Positions 54,857 through 64,000 of a stretch of DNA of 64,000 nucleotides are shown piece after piece. The stretch spans positions 61,152,757-61,216,756 of the forward strand of contig NC_134023.1 in the NCBI RefSeq assembly GCF_040712315.1, given 5' to 3'. The DNA is from Castanea sativa (taxonomy: Eukaryota; Streptophyta; Magnoliopsida; Fagales; Fagaceae). The notes beneath the pieces are model-generated. The model did no database searches. It was not told the origin of the DNA and saw nothing but the letters and a program-made list of their open reading frames with translations. The first letter of the stretch is position 1, and every line of letters starts with the position of its first letter. The translations under genes and the position numbers were made by a program.

Positions 54857-56086
54857 TCAGGCTCCTAGGTCAGGAGTGTTCTCATCAAATTCTTCATCAT
54901 GTGCAAACCAATCTTTTGGATAAGGATGAAGGTAAGGGTAGTAAGGGCTTTCTGCAACAGGGCTTTCAGCAACAAATCCTTCTTCTTCAGAATTTCTGTT
55001 CTCAGCCTCCTTCTCTTCTTCAATCTTCTTCTTGAGAAGAGCATATAAATCATCTTTACTTAAATTATCAATATCTGAGGCCTGTGAAGTAGAGGAAGCC
55101 TTGGAAGTAGACTGGGCACTAGAGATTAGATGCTTGGGAGGTGGTCTCCGGTAAACATTATCCAAGATTTGTGAAACATATCCAAATTTGTCCCACCATT
55201 TAACATACCAATGTCTAGTAAGAATATCACCTTCTTTCTCATATTGCCACTTTAAAATTCAGGGGACTCTAAAATGTTTAACAAAGTGGAGAAGTGCAGG
55301 AAATTTGGCATTATGAGCATTTACCTTAAAACCTTGCTTCCAAAAATTGAAACAGTCAACAAGAGGTTTGGGGAAGATCTCAATATTAGAACCAAATTGA
55401 TTCCACCAACGGATGAACCAAAGAGGCAAATCAGCATTGTTGTCAAACTCTTTATCAAAGTTAATAAACCATGAATGAGTTATTGTCTCATTTTGGTGAA
55501 GCATAAATTTGAACCAAGCGTCAATATAATCATGGTATGAATATGGAACAGAGTACTCAGGGAGATTTTTTGTAGAGGTAGGGGAATGTCCCCAATTGGC
55601 TTCAGTAACAATATTTTTTAGGTAAACACTGTGGTAAATAATTTTGGTTTTATCATCTAAATCAGAAATAGTTTTGATAACAGTAGCCTCTTCTTGGCAC
55701 AAAATGTCAGAATAAAATTCTAACCTTTTAGCACCATGTTCCGGAACCCAGTGACACAAAGGAGGGAAATAGCTTTTAGCAATCTGAAGAGAGTTCTTAA
55801 TTGCTGCTCGGTTTGGTTCAACAAAAAATAGGTTTTGGAAGTATTGTTTTTTAACATATTGGGAAGCATTGGGTTTTCTTGGGTAAATAGTTTGGATAGG
55901 CTGGTTAACAGGGGTTAAAGCATAAGGGTCATAGGCAGAAACCAAAACAGAGGAATAATTAGGCTTAGGGATTGATCCTAAAGTGGTGAGGCGGTTAGCA
56001 ATGTCTCCTGGGGAGACAGGTTCTCGTTTAACAATTTGGTCATGTGAGGCCGCAGGACCTTTATCCTTGGATCCTCTAATTGCCAT
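54857..56086 (-). pseudogene. Caulimovirid ORF2, unknown function
   Basis: ATG at 56086 overlaps the ORF1 stop by 11 bases (ATGGCAATTAG). About 409 codons with one in-frame TGA at 55261-55259. Visible features: KDKGPAASHDQIVKREP near the N-terminus, an aromatic-rich central region (FFVEPNRAA, WVPEHGAKRLEF, LPLWFIRWWNQFGSN), a second WYVKWWDKFGYV motif after the stop, and an acidic C-terminus with a Lys/Glu helix. I recognise no enzymatic motif. Downstream ORFs of unknown role occur in some endogenous caulimovirids. Confidence 0.75.
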
Positions 56087-57398
56087 TGCGGCACTGCAGG
56101 AATTCACGGGTAAGAAAATCAGGAATAGAATTTTGAGAACCTTTAATATATTCAATATCAAAATAAAAAACACTTAAAATAGCTTGCCATGTTGCAAAAA
56201 TATGTTTGGAAGCAATATTCTCAACATCTTTTTCAATAACGTATTTAGCACTTTTGCAATCAATTCTTAATAAAAATTTTTGGTTTAATAAATCACTTTG
56301 AAATTTTGAAATGCATGGTACTATAGATAAAATTTCTTTCTTTATAGTGCTATAGTTTATTTGTGCCGTATTCCAGACACCAGAGTAGAAGCAAACAATT
56401 TGCTCAGAAGAATCAGGTGAAACTTTTTGTTTTAGAATGCCCCCATAACCAATGTCTGAGGCATCAGTTTCAATAATTTTGAAGGCGTTAACAGTTGGGA
56501 TACCAAGACAGGGCAAAGTTTTAACATGGGATTTGATCTGTTTAACAAGAGAAGTATGAACATCAGACCAAGGAGGAGGATTACTTTGTAACCGATCAAA
56601 AAGTGGTTTGCATTGTTTTCTCAGATTCTTGTAAAAATCAGCAACATAATTTAAGGATCCAAGAAACCTTTGAAGTTGAGTTTTGTCAATAATTTCATCA
56701 GGAAATTTATCAGCAAATTGAATGGCTCGATCAATAGGACGGATCTGTCCTTCGAAAATATCATATCCGAGAAATCTGACTTTGGTTTGAAACAGTTTGA
56801 TTTTCTTAGCAGAGACAACAAGACCATTTCTTTTGATAGTGTCCAGAAACGAGTACAAATGTTTCTAGTGTTCACTAATGGATTTGGAGAAGATCAAAAC
56901 ATCATCAATGTAGACAATAGTGAAATGGCTGAAAGAATTGAAAATATCATTCATAATGTTTTGGAATTCACTAGGAGCATTTTTTAGACCAAAGGGCATA
57001 ACATTCCATTCATAGTGACCAAAAGGAGTGGTAAAAGCAGTTTTATACCTAACCTTCTCGCTAACCTGAACTTGCCAAAATCTAGATTTCATATCAAATT
57101 TGGAAAATATGACAGCATCACTTAGCCTATGAACAAGATCATTTTTATTGGGGATAGGGTACCTGATCCACTCTAAGACTTTGTTCAAAGATTTGTAGTT
57201 AATCACAAGACGAGGGGTACCTCTCTCAAGCTCAGCATTTTTCTGGACATAGAAAGCAGCACAAGACCAAGGAGACTTACTGTTTCTAATAAGTTTTTTC
57301 TTGAGCAAATCATTGATCTCTTTTTTACAAAATTTAACCATTTAAGCATTCATTTGGATAGGACGAGCTTTAGTAGGAATATTCTTCTCATTAAAATC
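56076..57398 (-). pseudogene. Caulimovirid ORF1: reverse transcriptase and RNase H
   Basis: Two open pieces, 57341-56865 and 56858-56076, share one frame and are separated by a TAG at 56867-56865; another stop lies at 57344-57342. RT shows SKFDMKSRFWQV (family: FD(C/M)KSGFWQ), VMPFGLKNAP and the catalytic YIDDVLIFS near 56910. RNase H shows ETDASDIGYGG (56490) and DCKSAKYV (56260), with EILS between. It ends REFLQCRNGN. The enzyme would copy pregenomic RNA into DNA. Confidence 0.9.
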
Positions 57399-58685
57399 TT
57401 AAGCATAAGGCAAGTTAACAATGTGTTTCTTTCTGTGCCAAAAAGCATTAGGAATTTCAGAACAAACATCACTTATTAATATTTTCTGAAAATTAACAAT
57501 TTTAGATTGAAGTAGTCTATCAGAAAGTTGTTCAACAATTTTCTTGTACCTAACTTCTTGTTGAAGGGAGTTGAGGTGTTTGACTTTAGCATGGATCAAA
57601 TCAACAGTATCAGGGGTTTCATGCTTATCACAAAATTTGAATTTTACTTTCTGTCCAAAGGGATCAGTAGTAATTCCATCATCCTCAGTAAGGAAATGAT
57701 ACAAAGAGTTAATGAAAGGCAAATCAAGAATCACTTTATCAGTCATGTTTTTAACAAGTAGAGAGGGGATCTTAAAGCAAACATTATCATGGCAAACATG
57801 AGCATTGTTTAATTCATACTTGATTTTCATTTTAGTTCCATTAGCAGAAACTAATCTTTCAGTAGATTTTTCAAAATATTTAGAAGGAATGAGTCCTTCT
57901 TGAATACAATTAACATCAGCACCAGAATCAATCATAGCAACAACATCAAAAGCATAATCATGAGCAACAACAATTTTGACTTTAGTGTACCATTTGGGTA
58001 GCATATGTTTAACAAGAGACAATTGATTATCAATCAAATTAGTCAAAGTATGGTCAGAAACATTACCAGAAGGAGAAGTTTGTTGATCAGATTCATCTCC
58101 GTCCTTTTGCTCATCATCATCAGATTGGTGTTTATCCATAGTTTTATCAATTTTTAGAATTAACAATTCTTGTTTAAGATGATCATTATCATGTTTGATA
58201 GTTTTAACATCATTTTTTAATTGAATTATTTCTTGTTTAACAGTTTTTATTTCATGTTGAAGATCATTAACAGTTATCTCTTTTGATTTATTTTTATTAA
58301 ATCTTTTCAGAGTTTCTTCAAAACTTATCGTAGAATTAGGTCTTTTAACCTTATCTTCTTTTGTTAAGTTTTTCAAAAACTTGCCAAGATAATCTTTCTG
58401 TAAATTAGGGTCTTCAATTTTACTTATCATTGTTAATAGTAAATCATCATTCTCTTTACTTTTGGTTAATATTTTAACAGATTTAGTCAAATTACAACAA
58501 GAATCTCTACAGCCAAGTTTAATATTAGGAGATTTAGAAACATCACTACGGGAGTGATAATCAGAATCAGATGAGGAGGAAAAATCCTCTTCAAAGGAAT
58601 CAGTTGAAGCAGCAGATTCAAGAATTTGAAATAGTTCATTTTGATCATTATTATTAATGTTTAACATGTTCAACTTATTTTTCAA
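57399..58685 (-). pseudogene. Caulimovirid ORF1: coiled coil and aspartic protease
   Basis: 428 open codons. The N-terminal part is acidic and Ser-rich (EEDFSSSSDSDYHSRSD), then a heptad-like helix (about residues 135-185; TVKQEIIQLKNDVKTIKHD). The retropepsin-like site AMIDSGADVNCIQ is near 57930. It ends at a TAA (57401-57399) that continues in frame into the RT piece, so the stop is probably a mutation. Confidence 0.88.
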
Positions 58686-59216
58686 TTTACCAGGCTTTTG
58701 GTTACAGTCTTTACTGAAATGGTTAAATTTGCCACAGTTAAAGCACTTACCTTTACCTGATCTCTGTTTATCATGTTTTCGAAAAGAAGATTTGTTTTTA
58801 GCATAAAAATCATTGGGTTTAACAGAGTGGGTTCTGTATCTTTTATGCTTTTTATGGGAATAACTTCTGTAAACCTTATCATGTTTGCTTTTTTTTTTTT
58901 TTGCCTGGAAGGGGCAATAGGAGGTAAACCATATTGTTCACAGAAATTACCCATTTCATATTTAGCTTTCTTTTTATCTTTTAACTGTTGTTTTAACCAT
59001 TTTTCATCATTGCACATATTAATTCCAATTTTCTTAATAGTGCTGAAAATAACACCATAGGTTAAATTATCAAAGTCAATAGAATCAATTTTACCAATTA
59101 ATTCATTTTTTACCTTATGAGCAAAAATAGAAGGCAGACCGTCAATAAACTTCTCTTTCCAATAAGGCTTTGTAGAGTCCTTTCTGAGCATGACTCTGAA
59201 AATAAAGACATCTTGG
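58682..59216 (-). pseudogene. Caulimovirid ORF1: capsid C-terminus and zinc knuckle
   Basis: Frame 59191-58690 covers WKEKFIDGLPSIFAHKVK, then slips out of frame at an A-run (58886-58900). Beyond the slip the zinc knuckle is in another frame near 58740 and has lost register relative to the same region of the plus-strand fragment. Confidence 0.82.
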
Positions 59217-61011
59217 TACTATCTGTAATCAGACATAGTAGGGTATCTCAAATTATTCAAATAATCAAAAATTCGAGACGAAATATTGGAAGGAGTACCA
59301 ACAAAATGTTTAAGAATGGTGTAAACCAAAGTATTAACACCATCTGGAACACCACGATTAATATTTTCATCAAAAATAGGCATACCATCAATATCTCTTT
59401 TAACAGCATGTTTAATAGATTCTCTGGATTCTTCTGTGAGATGTGAATCCCACCATCCTCGAAGATAACCAGTAAAACCAGATGCAAGCAAATCAACAAT
59501 ATCAGGATGATCAAGACTGTCATGGTTATTTATGTATGCAATACCAACCATAGACATATGAGCCATTTTGTTAATAATTTCTTGTTTAGACAAACCATCA
59601 ATATTCCATTCATAAAGTTTATCAGTAGAAACAGAAAATTGAGTTTGAGAAGATCTTTCTTCAAACTTTACATCAGGAGGAGTGGGTTTAGAATACCAAT
59701 TTTTTGTAAAAGACGTGGGATTGGATTTTCCAACAAATCTTTTAATTTCTGGTAAACTTGTGCCATCATCAAAAGCATTTTTGGAAGATTTTGAAGATAA
59801 TGAGTCAGAATTTGTGTCGTCATCATAAACAATTTCTTTCTCATTTCTTGAAATAGCACAAGTAGCGCTTCTAGAAGTAGAAGTTTGCTCGGTTTTAACT
59901 TTTAAATCAGCAAGCATTTTTTCAATCTTTTCAACAGTTGATCCTTGGGAATTAACTAGATCAAAAGTCTTACTCTGAGAAGTTTTAAAATCAATAGGTT
60001 TTCTTTGACTGGGTAAATCAATCAAAGGCTTCTTAGGTTTTGAAACAGCAGGTTTTTCATCAATTTTTTCTTCAATACGGTCAAGCTGTTGACCAATAAT
60101 ATACAAAGATTCATTAGTAAAATTGTTTTGTTCAATAATGGCAAAAAAAGGAGTTTTATCATCAGCAATTTTGAAAGGGGAGGCTTTCACCTCAGTGCTT
60201 TCTTTATCACTTTTGCAAGTAATCAAAATAGTTTCAAGGGGTGGATGACTAGATTTAACAACAGTTTTATCATGTTTAACAAAAGCAGATTTTTTTATTA
60301 CGTTCAAGTAATTGGTATGAACCTCATTTCTCGAAACATAATAATTCTCAAGATAATCAAAAAACAAAATATGTTGTTTTAACAAATTCATTTTTCTCTC
60401 CATTTCCTTTTGATTCTGTCTTTTTCAGACTGAGCAAAAGTACTTTGGTAATACTTCCTTTTATCACGGTTTGCTTTAGAAAAGAATTCATTACTTAAAG
60501 CAACCATATCAATTTGAAAAGTAGGGGTTTCAACATCCATATCTATCAAATTTATCACACGCAAATGTTTGAAAGGAGGAGGAGTTCCAATAGGTGGAAA
60601 ATTAGATCCAGAAGGAGCCTCAGATTTTGCATCTTCTTCTTCTTCTTGATCATATTTTGGGAGAAAATCAGGTTTAGTTGAATAATAAGTATTGCTAACC
60701 TGGGAATTGTTGCTAGCAACTCCTTTTAGCTTTAAATCAAGTGGTTCAAAATTCTTTTTCAAAAATTCGTCAACATCAGCATTTCTTTTAACAACACTTT
60801 CAAATCCAACAAAAGACTTTCTTCCTTCATTGATTCTTAAAGGTTTGTTAGTAGGAAAACATTTGGTATCATTAAGAAATATTTTAATAGTTCCATCAGT
60901 ATATTGTGCAATTTTAGTAAGATCGAGTTCATCAAAAACAGGTTTAACAGGTGGTGCAACTTGTTCCAAAGTCCATTCTTTGGGAAGAGTAATATCTTGC
61001 CATTGAATCAT
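59217..61011 (-). pseudogene. Caulimovirid ORF1: region between movement protein and capsid core
   Basis: Two frames, 61011-60388 and 60403-59219, overlap by a few bases at a frameshift near 60390-60400. The first carries WQDITLPKEWTLEQ and a Pro-rich region. The second has Lys/Ser-rich text, a short coiled coil (QQLDRIEEKIDE) and the capsid start (KLYEWNIDGLSKQEI, GYLRGWWDSHL). It ends at a TAG (59221-59219) where the plus-strand fragment has a Trp codon. Confidence 0.82.
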
Positions 61012-61047
61012 TTTAGGGACTTGGATCTTAGCATTAGGGGTGGAGCA

Positions 61048-61404
61048 TTAAATTAACATAGTTTTTCCAGCAGGATCATGTCCTCTAGACCGAGGAGTTA
61101 GCTGGGAATCAAGAAATCTATAAAAAAAAATTCGGTAAATAAGAGTAAAAGGTCTACTACCATCATCCATATCATAACTAGATGTCAATATACTCAAAGT
61201 TAAAGCTTTAATAATATTAGGATCATCAAGAGCAAGAGCAAGATCAGGATAACAATCAAAGTAAATAGGACCATCATACAAAGAAGCATTAATCATGCCA
61301 AGAATGCTATCATTAAATTTCTTAAATCTAGCATCACGTAAACACATAAGCACAGAGTCATCAATTCCTTTTCTTATTAAAGGTTTAACAACAACTTGAA
61401 CCAA
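61048..61404 (-). pseudogene. Caulimovirid ORF1: movement protein, N-terminus missing
   Basis: 118 codons with YDGPIYFDCYPDLALALDD and TSSYDMDDGSRPFTLIYRI, like the C-terminal half of caulimovirid 30K-type movement proteins (cell-to-cell passage through plasmodesmata). The N-terminal half is absent: sequence turns into a TA microsatellite at 61438. A TAA (61050-61048) separates it from the next part, in the same frame. Confidence 0.8.
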
Positions 61405-61431
61405 ACCAATGTGTAAATAATAATTAACCCC

Positions 61432-61437
<6 letters not shown>

Positions 61438-61475
<38 letters not shown>
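61438..61475. repeat. (TA)n microsatellite at the ORF1 break
   Basis: Pure TA run between the truncated movement protein region and the second intergenic region. Confidence 0.95.
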
Positions 61476-61477
<2 letters not shown>

Positions 61478-61483
61478 AATTAA

Positions 61484-61858
61484 AGCAGATATATGGAATT
61501 AATTCAAAGTAAATAATAATTGAAAGTAAGGCGGTAGAACCAGCCAAGCAGTTGTATATCAAAATAATTCAAAGTATTGAAAACAGCAGTTGTTTATTGA
61601 ATATACATCAAAATACTTACAGTAGTATTAGCAACAAGATTACAGTGATCAACAGGTTGGGTAAACAGTACAAGGCTTGAAAGCTAGTCCTGGTTCCTAG
61701 TTACAAGCTTTGTGTAATCAGCGAGATATTTTGATCTAAGGAGGTCCTAGAGAGAGTTCTAAGGGAAATCCTAGAAAAAGATTCTGAGTTTAACAATAAG
61801 GGACAACCCCCCTTATATAAGTGAATAAAGTAGTAAACAGTACAAAATAAATAGTGAC

Positions 61859-61860
<2 letters not shown>
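61484..61860 (-). promoter_or_regulatory. Viral intergenic region, copy 2: TATA and poly(A) signal
   Basis: TTATATAA at 61820-61813 and AATAAA at 61598-61593 on the minus strand, each exactly 7202 bases from its partner in copy 1. It would stand upstream of ORF1. Bounded on the right by (TA)n at 61861-61902. Confidence 0.75.

Positions 61861-61903
<43 letters not shown>
61861..61903. repeat. (TA)n microsatellite at the right virus edge
   Basis: Pure TA run directly adjoining the viral intergenic region. Confidence 0.95.
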
Positions 61904-61906
<3 letters not shown>

Positions 61907-61910
61907 ATGG

Positions 61911-62650
61911 AGCAAAAAGAGCAAAGCCCAAAGGAAAGTTGGGCAAGGTTGTGAGCCCAATACAATTAATTTTTAGAGATGGGAATGCAGACCAACACTT
62001 GGGACTCTTATCTAACGAGTTAAAGTCAAGAAAATGGGTCTTGATAGAGAAAAATAAATTTAAGGAGTCCAGATAAGTGTAAACAAGTTTATTAATGTTT
62101 CATTGGTCAACCGAGGAGCCTTATCACACTTGGAGTATTACCAACTTAAGTATGACTCTCCCTCTCTCTAGTTTCTAGCTTTTTTGATCCCTGTTCATTG
62201 GGATTCTTCTCTCTTTTATATTGTTTTCCTTTTCATCCTGGCCCTCCACATGGAGGGTGATTAAATTCCCACTAGATACTTATCTCATCCCCCTTTGGAG
62301 GAAGTGATGGTTGTCTTAACACTGTTCAGATGCCATTCAGTCATTAACATGGTTGTTGTAGTGCATTCAATACGGCGGTGATGGATGCTTCCTTAAGAAG
62401 CCTCCCCCCCCCCCCTTCTTTTATCCACACTTGTCATTGTTGTCTCCATCGGTTTTTGCTCTCAAGCTTGATGTGGACTTCGTCTCAACCTCTTCAAGTG
62501 ACACAAGTTCGAAGTTCTTCCTTGAAATATCCAAATATGGACATTGAGCTCCTCTTCCAAGTAATCTTGGATTACATAGACCAAGATGATTTGGTCGGGC
62601 TTACATACTTCTTGGGCCTAGCCTAGCAGAGGTTCTTCTTTTGGATCCCC
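61911..62650. mobile_element. LTR-like remnant, about 740 bp
   Basis: TGTATGGAGCAAAAAGAGC to a right end near AGCCTAGCAGAGG. It contains TCTTTTATATTG (62212, TATA-like) and GATACTTATCTCATCC (62274), matching GATACTTATCTTATCCACC at 36917 in the solo LTR 36676-37375, plus GGCGGTGATGG. Probably a diverged solo LTR of that family. A C-run at 62406-62416. Confidence 0.45.
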
Positions 62651-62655
62651 CCCAA

Positions 62656-62689
<34 letters not shown>

Positions 62690-62690
62690 A
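62656..62690. repeat. (TA)n/(TATG)n microsatellite
   Basis: Short TA run followed by about six TATG units. Confidence 0.9.
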
Positions 62691-63020
62691 AATATCACTA
62701 AAATAAGTTCAGAAATTTAAATGGATAAGATTAACATTAGTGAATTCACAAATATTTAAATTTTTATGGCTTTTGTGTCAAACGTTGTCGAAGAAAATAA
62801 GTATGAGCAAAAATGTCATATTCTAAATCAATTATTATTATTCCTAAATAAAAATAGTTTCTTCTATAAACATTATAAGAATAATCATATAAATTCAATG
62901 ATCTTATACTTTGATATGAATGCAAACTTTATTGAGATAAAATCCTAAATAGAGAAAATCTCAAGAAACGCGCCATATGGAAGAATCTCATTCTTTATTT
63001 GCATCAATTATTATTATTAG
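62691..63020. other. AT-rich spacer, no gene seen
   Basis: No open frame with family resemblance; ends in ATTATTATTATTAG, the SINE target. Confidence 0.4.
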
Positions 63021-63179
63021 TGTGGGTTCTAGTTAGTTTAACTGGTAAAGTCTTTAATAATTGTATAAGAGATTTGGAGTTCAATCCCCGCCTACACCAA
63101 AGACTGATTGGTGTCTTGGTTTGATGTTAAAGAGCTATCATCAGGAGCAGACGACATATGTTGAAACTCTCTAAAAAAA
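63021..63179 (+). mobile_element. tRNA-derived SINE, second copy of the family at 41010
   Basis: TTTAACTGGTAAAGTC (A-box region, 63037), GAGTTCAATCCCCGCC (B box, 63078), then GAGCTATCATCAGGAGCAG and an A-run. ATTATTATTA occurs on both sides and is the likely target duplication. Confidence 0.85.
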
Positions 63180-64000
63180 AATTATTATTAATTATTAGTT
63201 ATTACAAGTATTCCTAACAAAAACATCAAGGGTTCAGATCTCACATCTCCCTTCCTTGGAAGAATTACACTTTACTACCTTAAACTATACTTTAATTCTT
63301 TGTACCCTAAACTCTTCAAATGCACATTTTGCACTTAAACTATGACCCTTGTTACACTTTGCTCCTCAATGTTAAGTTTACCATTAACTTAGATGGAAAA
63401 GTATGACATCATGTGAAAAGACCAAATTGCCCCACTTCTCAAGTATCGTGTGATACAAATTTTGCAATATGTATTAATCCATAATATAGAAAAACTAGAA
63501 GAATGTAGCAAATATGATCAAACTCATGTTTCTATTGCACTTGCTTTATCCCTCTATATTATCTTATTTTATTTATTCTTTTTTTATATGTTCTATCTCC
63601 AAAAGCTAGAATACATCATTACCAATTTAATTTGTCCAATAAATTACAAATTACATTCTTAAAGTTTGGGAGTATTTGGATTTTACACCCTAAAGTTTCA
63701 AAATTTAGATTTTACCCCCAGAAGTTTAGGGGTATTTGGATTTTACACCTCAATATTTTGGAATTTGGATTTTATCCCCTAAATTTTAGGGCTGTTTGAG
63801 TTTTGCTCTCTAAAGTTTGGAGGTTTTTAGATTTTACACCCTAAAATTTTTGGGGTGTTTGAATTCTCCTAAAACTTCTAGAAAAAATTCCAAATTCTGA
63901 AATTTCATGGTGTAAAATCTAAACACCCCTAAGCTTTAGGGTGTAATTTGCAATTTATCCTAATTTGTATGATAACACAGTTTAATTGCTCGTGCATCAA
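63180..64000. repeat. Tandem unit end (copy E), matches copy A at 17.7-20.0 kb
   Basis: 63450-63530 matches 17757-17822, and 63530-64000 matches 19507-19960, with the 1.7-kb insertion missing. 63250-63400 contains text related, inverted, to 16690-16800. No gene. Confidence 0.75.

Larger units (their letters stand above)
54229..61860 (-). mobile_element. Endogenous caulimovirid, genome-length copy
   Basis: Minus-strand order: intergenic/promoter region (61860-61484), ORF1 with movement protein, capsid, zinc knuckle, protease, RT and RNase H (61404-56076), overlapping ORF2 (56086-54857), then a second copy of the intergenic region (54657-54282). Domain order in one polyprotein plus a downstream ORF2 resembles florendoviruses; I cannot exclude another genus. 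Many stops and frameshifts, so this copy is inert. It is plant-virus DNA, not an LTR retrotransposon: no integrase or LTRs. Confidence 0.85.

Noticed and set aside
54229..61860. Ty3/gypsy LTR retrotransposon
   Set aside because: RT and RNase H could suggest it, but there is a 30K-type movement protein, no integrase, no LTRs, and a caulimovirid gene order.

Overview
The window is a gene-poor, repeat-dominated piece of nuclear DNA from a dicot plant. The evidence is Tat-lineage Ty3/gypsy and SIRE-type copia elements, an L1-like LINE with a plant-style ORF1, tRNA-derived SINEs with target-site duplications, an endogenous plant pararetrovirus, and a relic of a CC-NBS-LRR resistance gene. The repeat style reminds me of woody dicots such as Fagaceae, but that is only an impression. 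I find no intact host protein-coding gene and no tRNA or rRNA gene.

Layout. (1) 1-9717 is a Tat-lineage LTR retrotransposon on the minus strand, cut by the left window edge. Its 5' LTR is at 9053-9717, and gag-pro-pol runs leftward with two nonsense codons and two frameshifts. A separate four-exon gene with its own TATA box runs on the plus strand in the 3' region (368-2567). (2) 9718 to the end is a degenerate, tandemly repeated host segment. Parts of the unit recur around 9.7-24 kb, 30.5-38 kb, 38-40.7 kb, 40.7-51.2 kb and 51.3-64 kb. The copies serve as mutual empty sites, so several later insertions can be bounded to the base. These include a foldback Mutator-like MITE (10352-11786), a PIF/Harbinger-like MITE (32582-33255), a 5'-truncated LINE (39055-39454) and a SINE (38643-38778). 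(3) 12.4-16.3 kb is a nest of inverted-repeat elements. (4) 24044-30472 is an almost full-length but dead L1-like LINE on the minus strand, split by a hAT-like element. A UMP-synthase (OPRT domain) pseudogene lies just left of it. (5) 41946-50843 is a hAT-like element split by a SIRE-type LTR retrotransposon (42554-50688). That retrotransposon has LTRs, PBS, PPT and a large gag but no pol, plus an intron-containing unit for a plant-transposon-like protein. (6) 52050-52385 is the CC-to-P-loop relic of an NBS-LRR gene. (7) 52890-61860 is an endogenous caulimovirid. It comprises a 1.3-kb plus-strand fragment followed by one genome-length minus-strand copy with a duplicated promoter/poly(A) region exactly 7202 bp apart. 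All of it is disabled by stops and frameshifts. (8) 61.9-64 kb holds an LTR-like remnant, a SINE and the right-hand end of the tandem unit.

The coding regions do not form a pathway: each belongs to its own mobile or viral element. The points of most interest are the accessory genes with their own promoters and introns inside two unrelated LTR retrotransposons, the short GGACGA/TCGTCC motif clustered through the first element, the terminally redundant pararetrovirus with an overlapping second ORF, and the decayed array that carries the resistance-gene relic.
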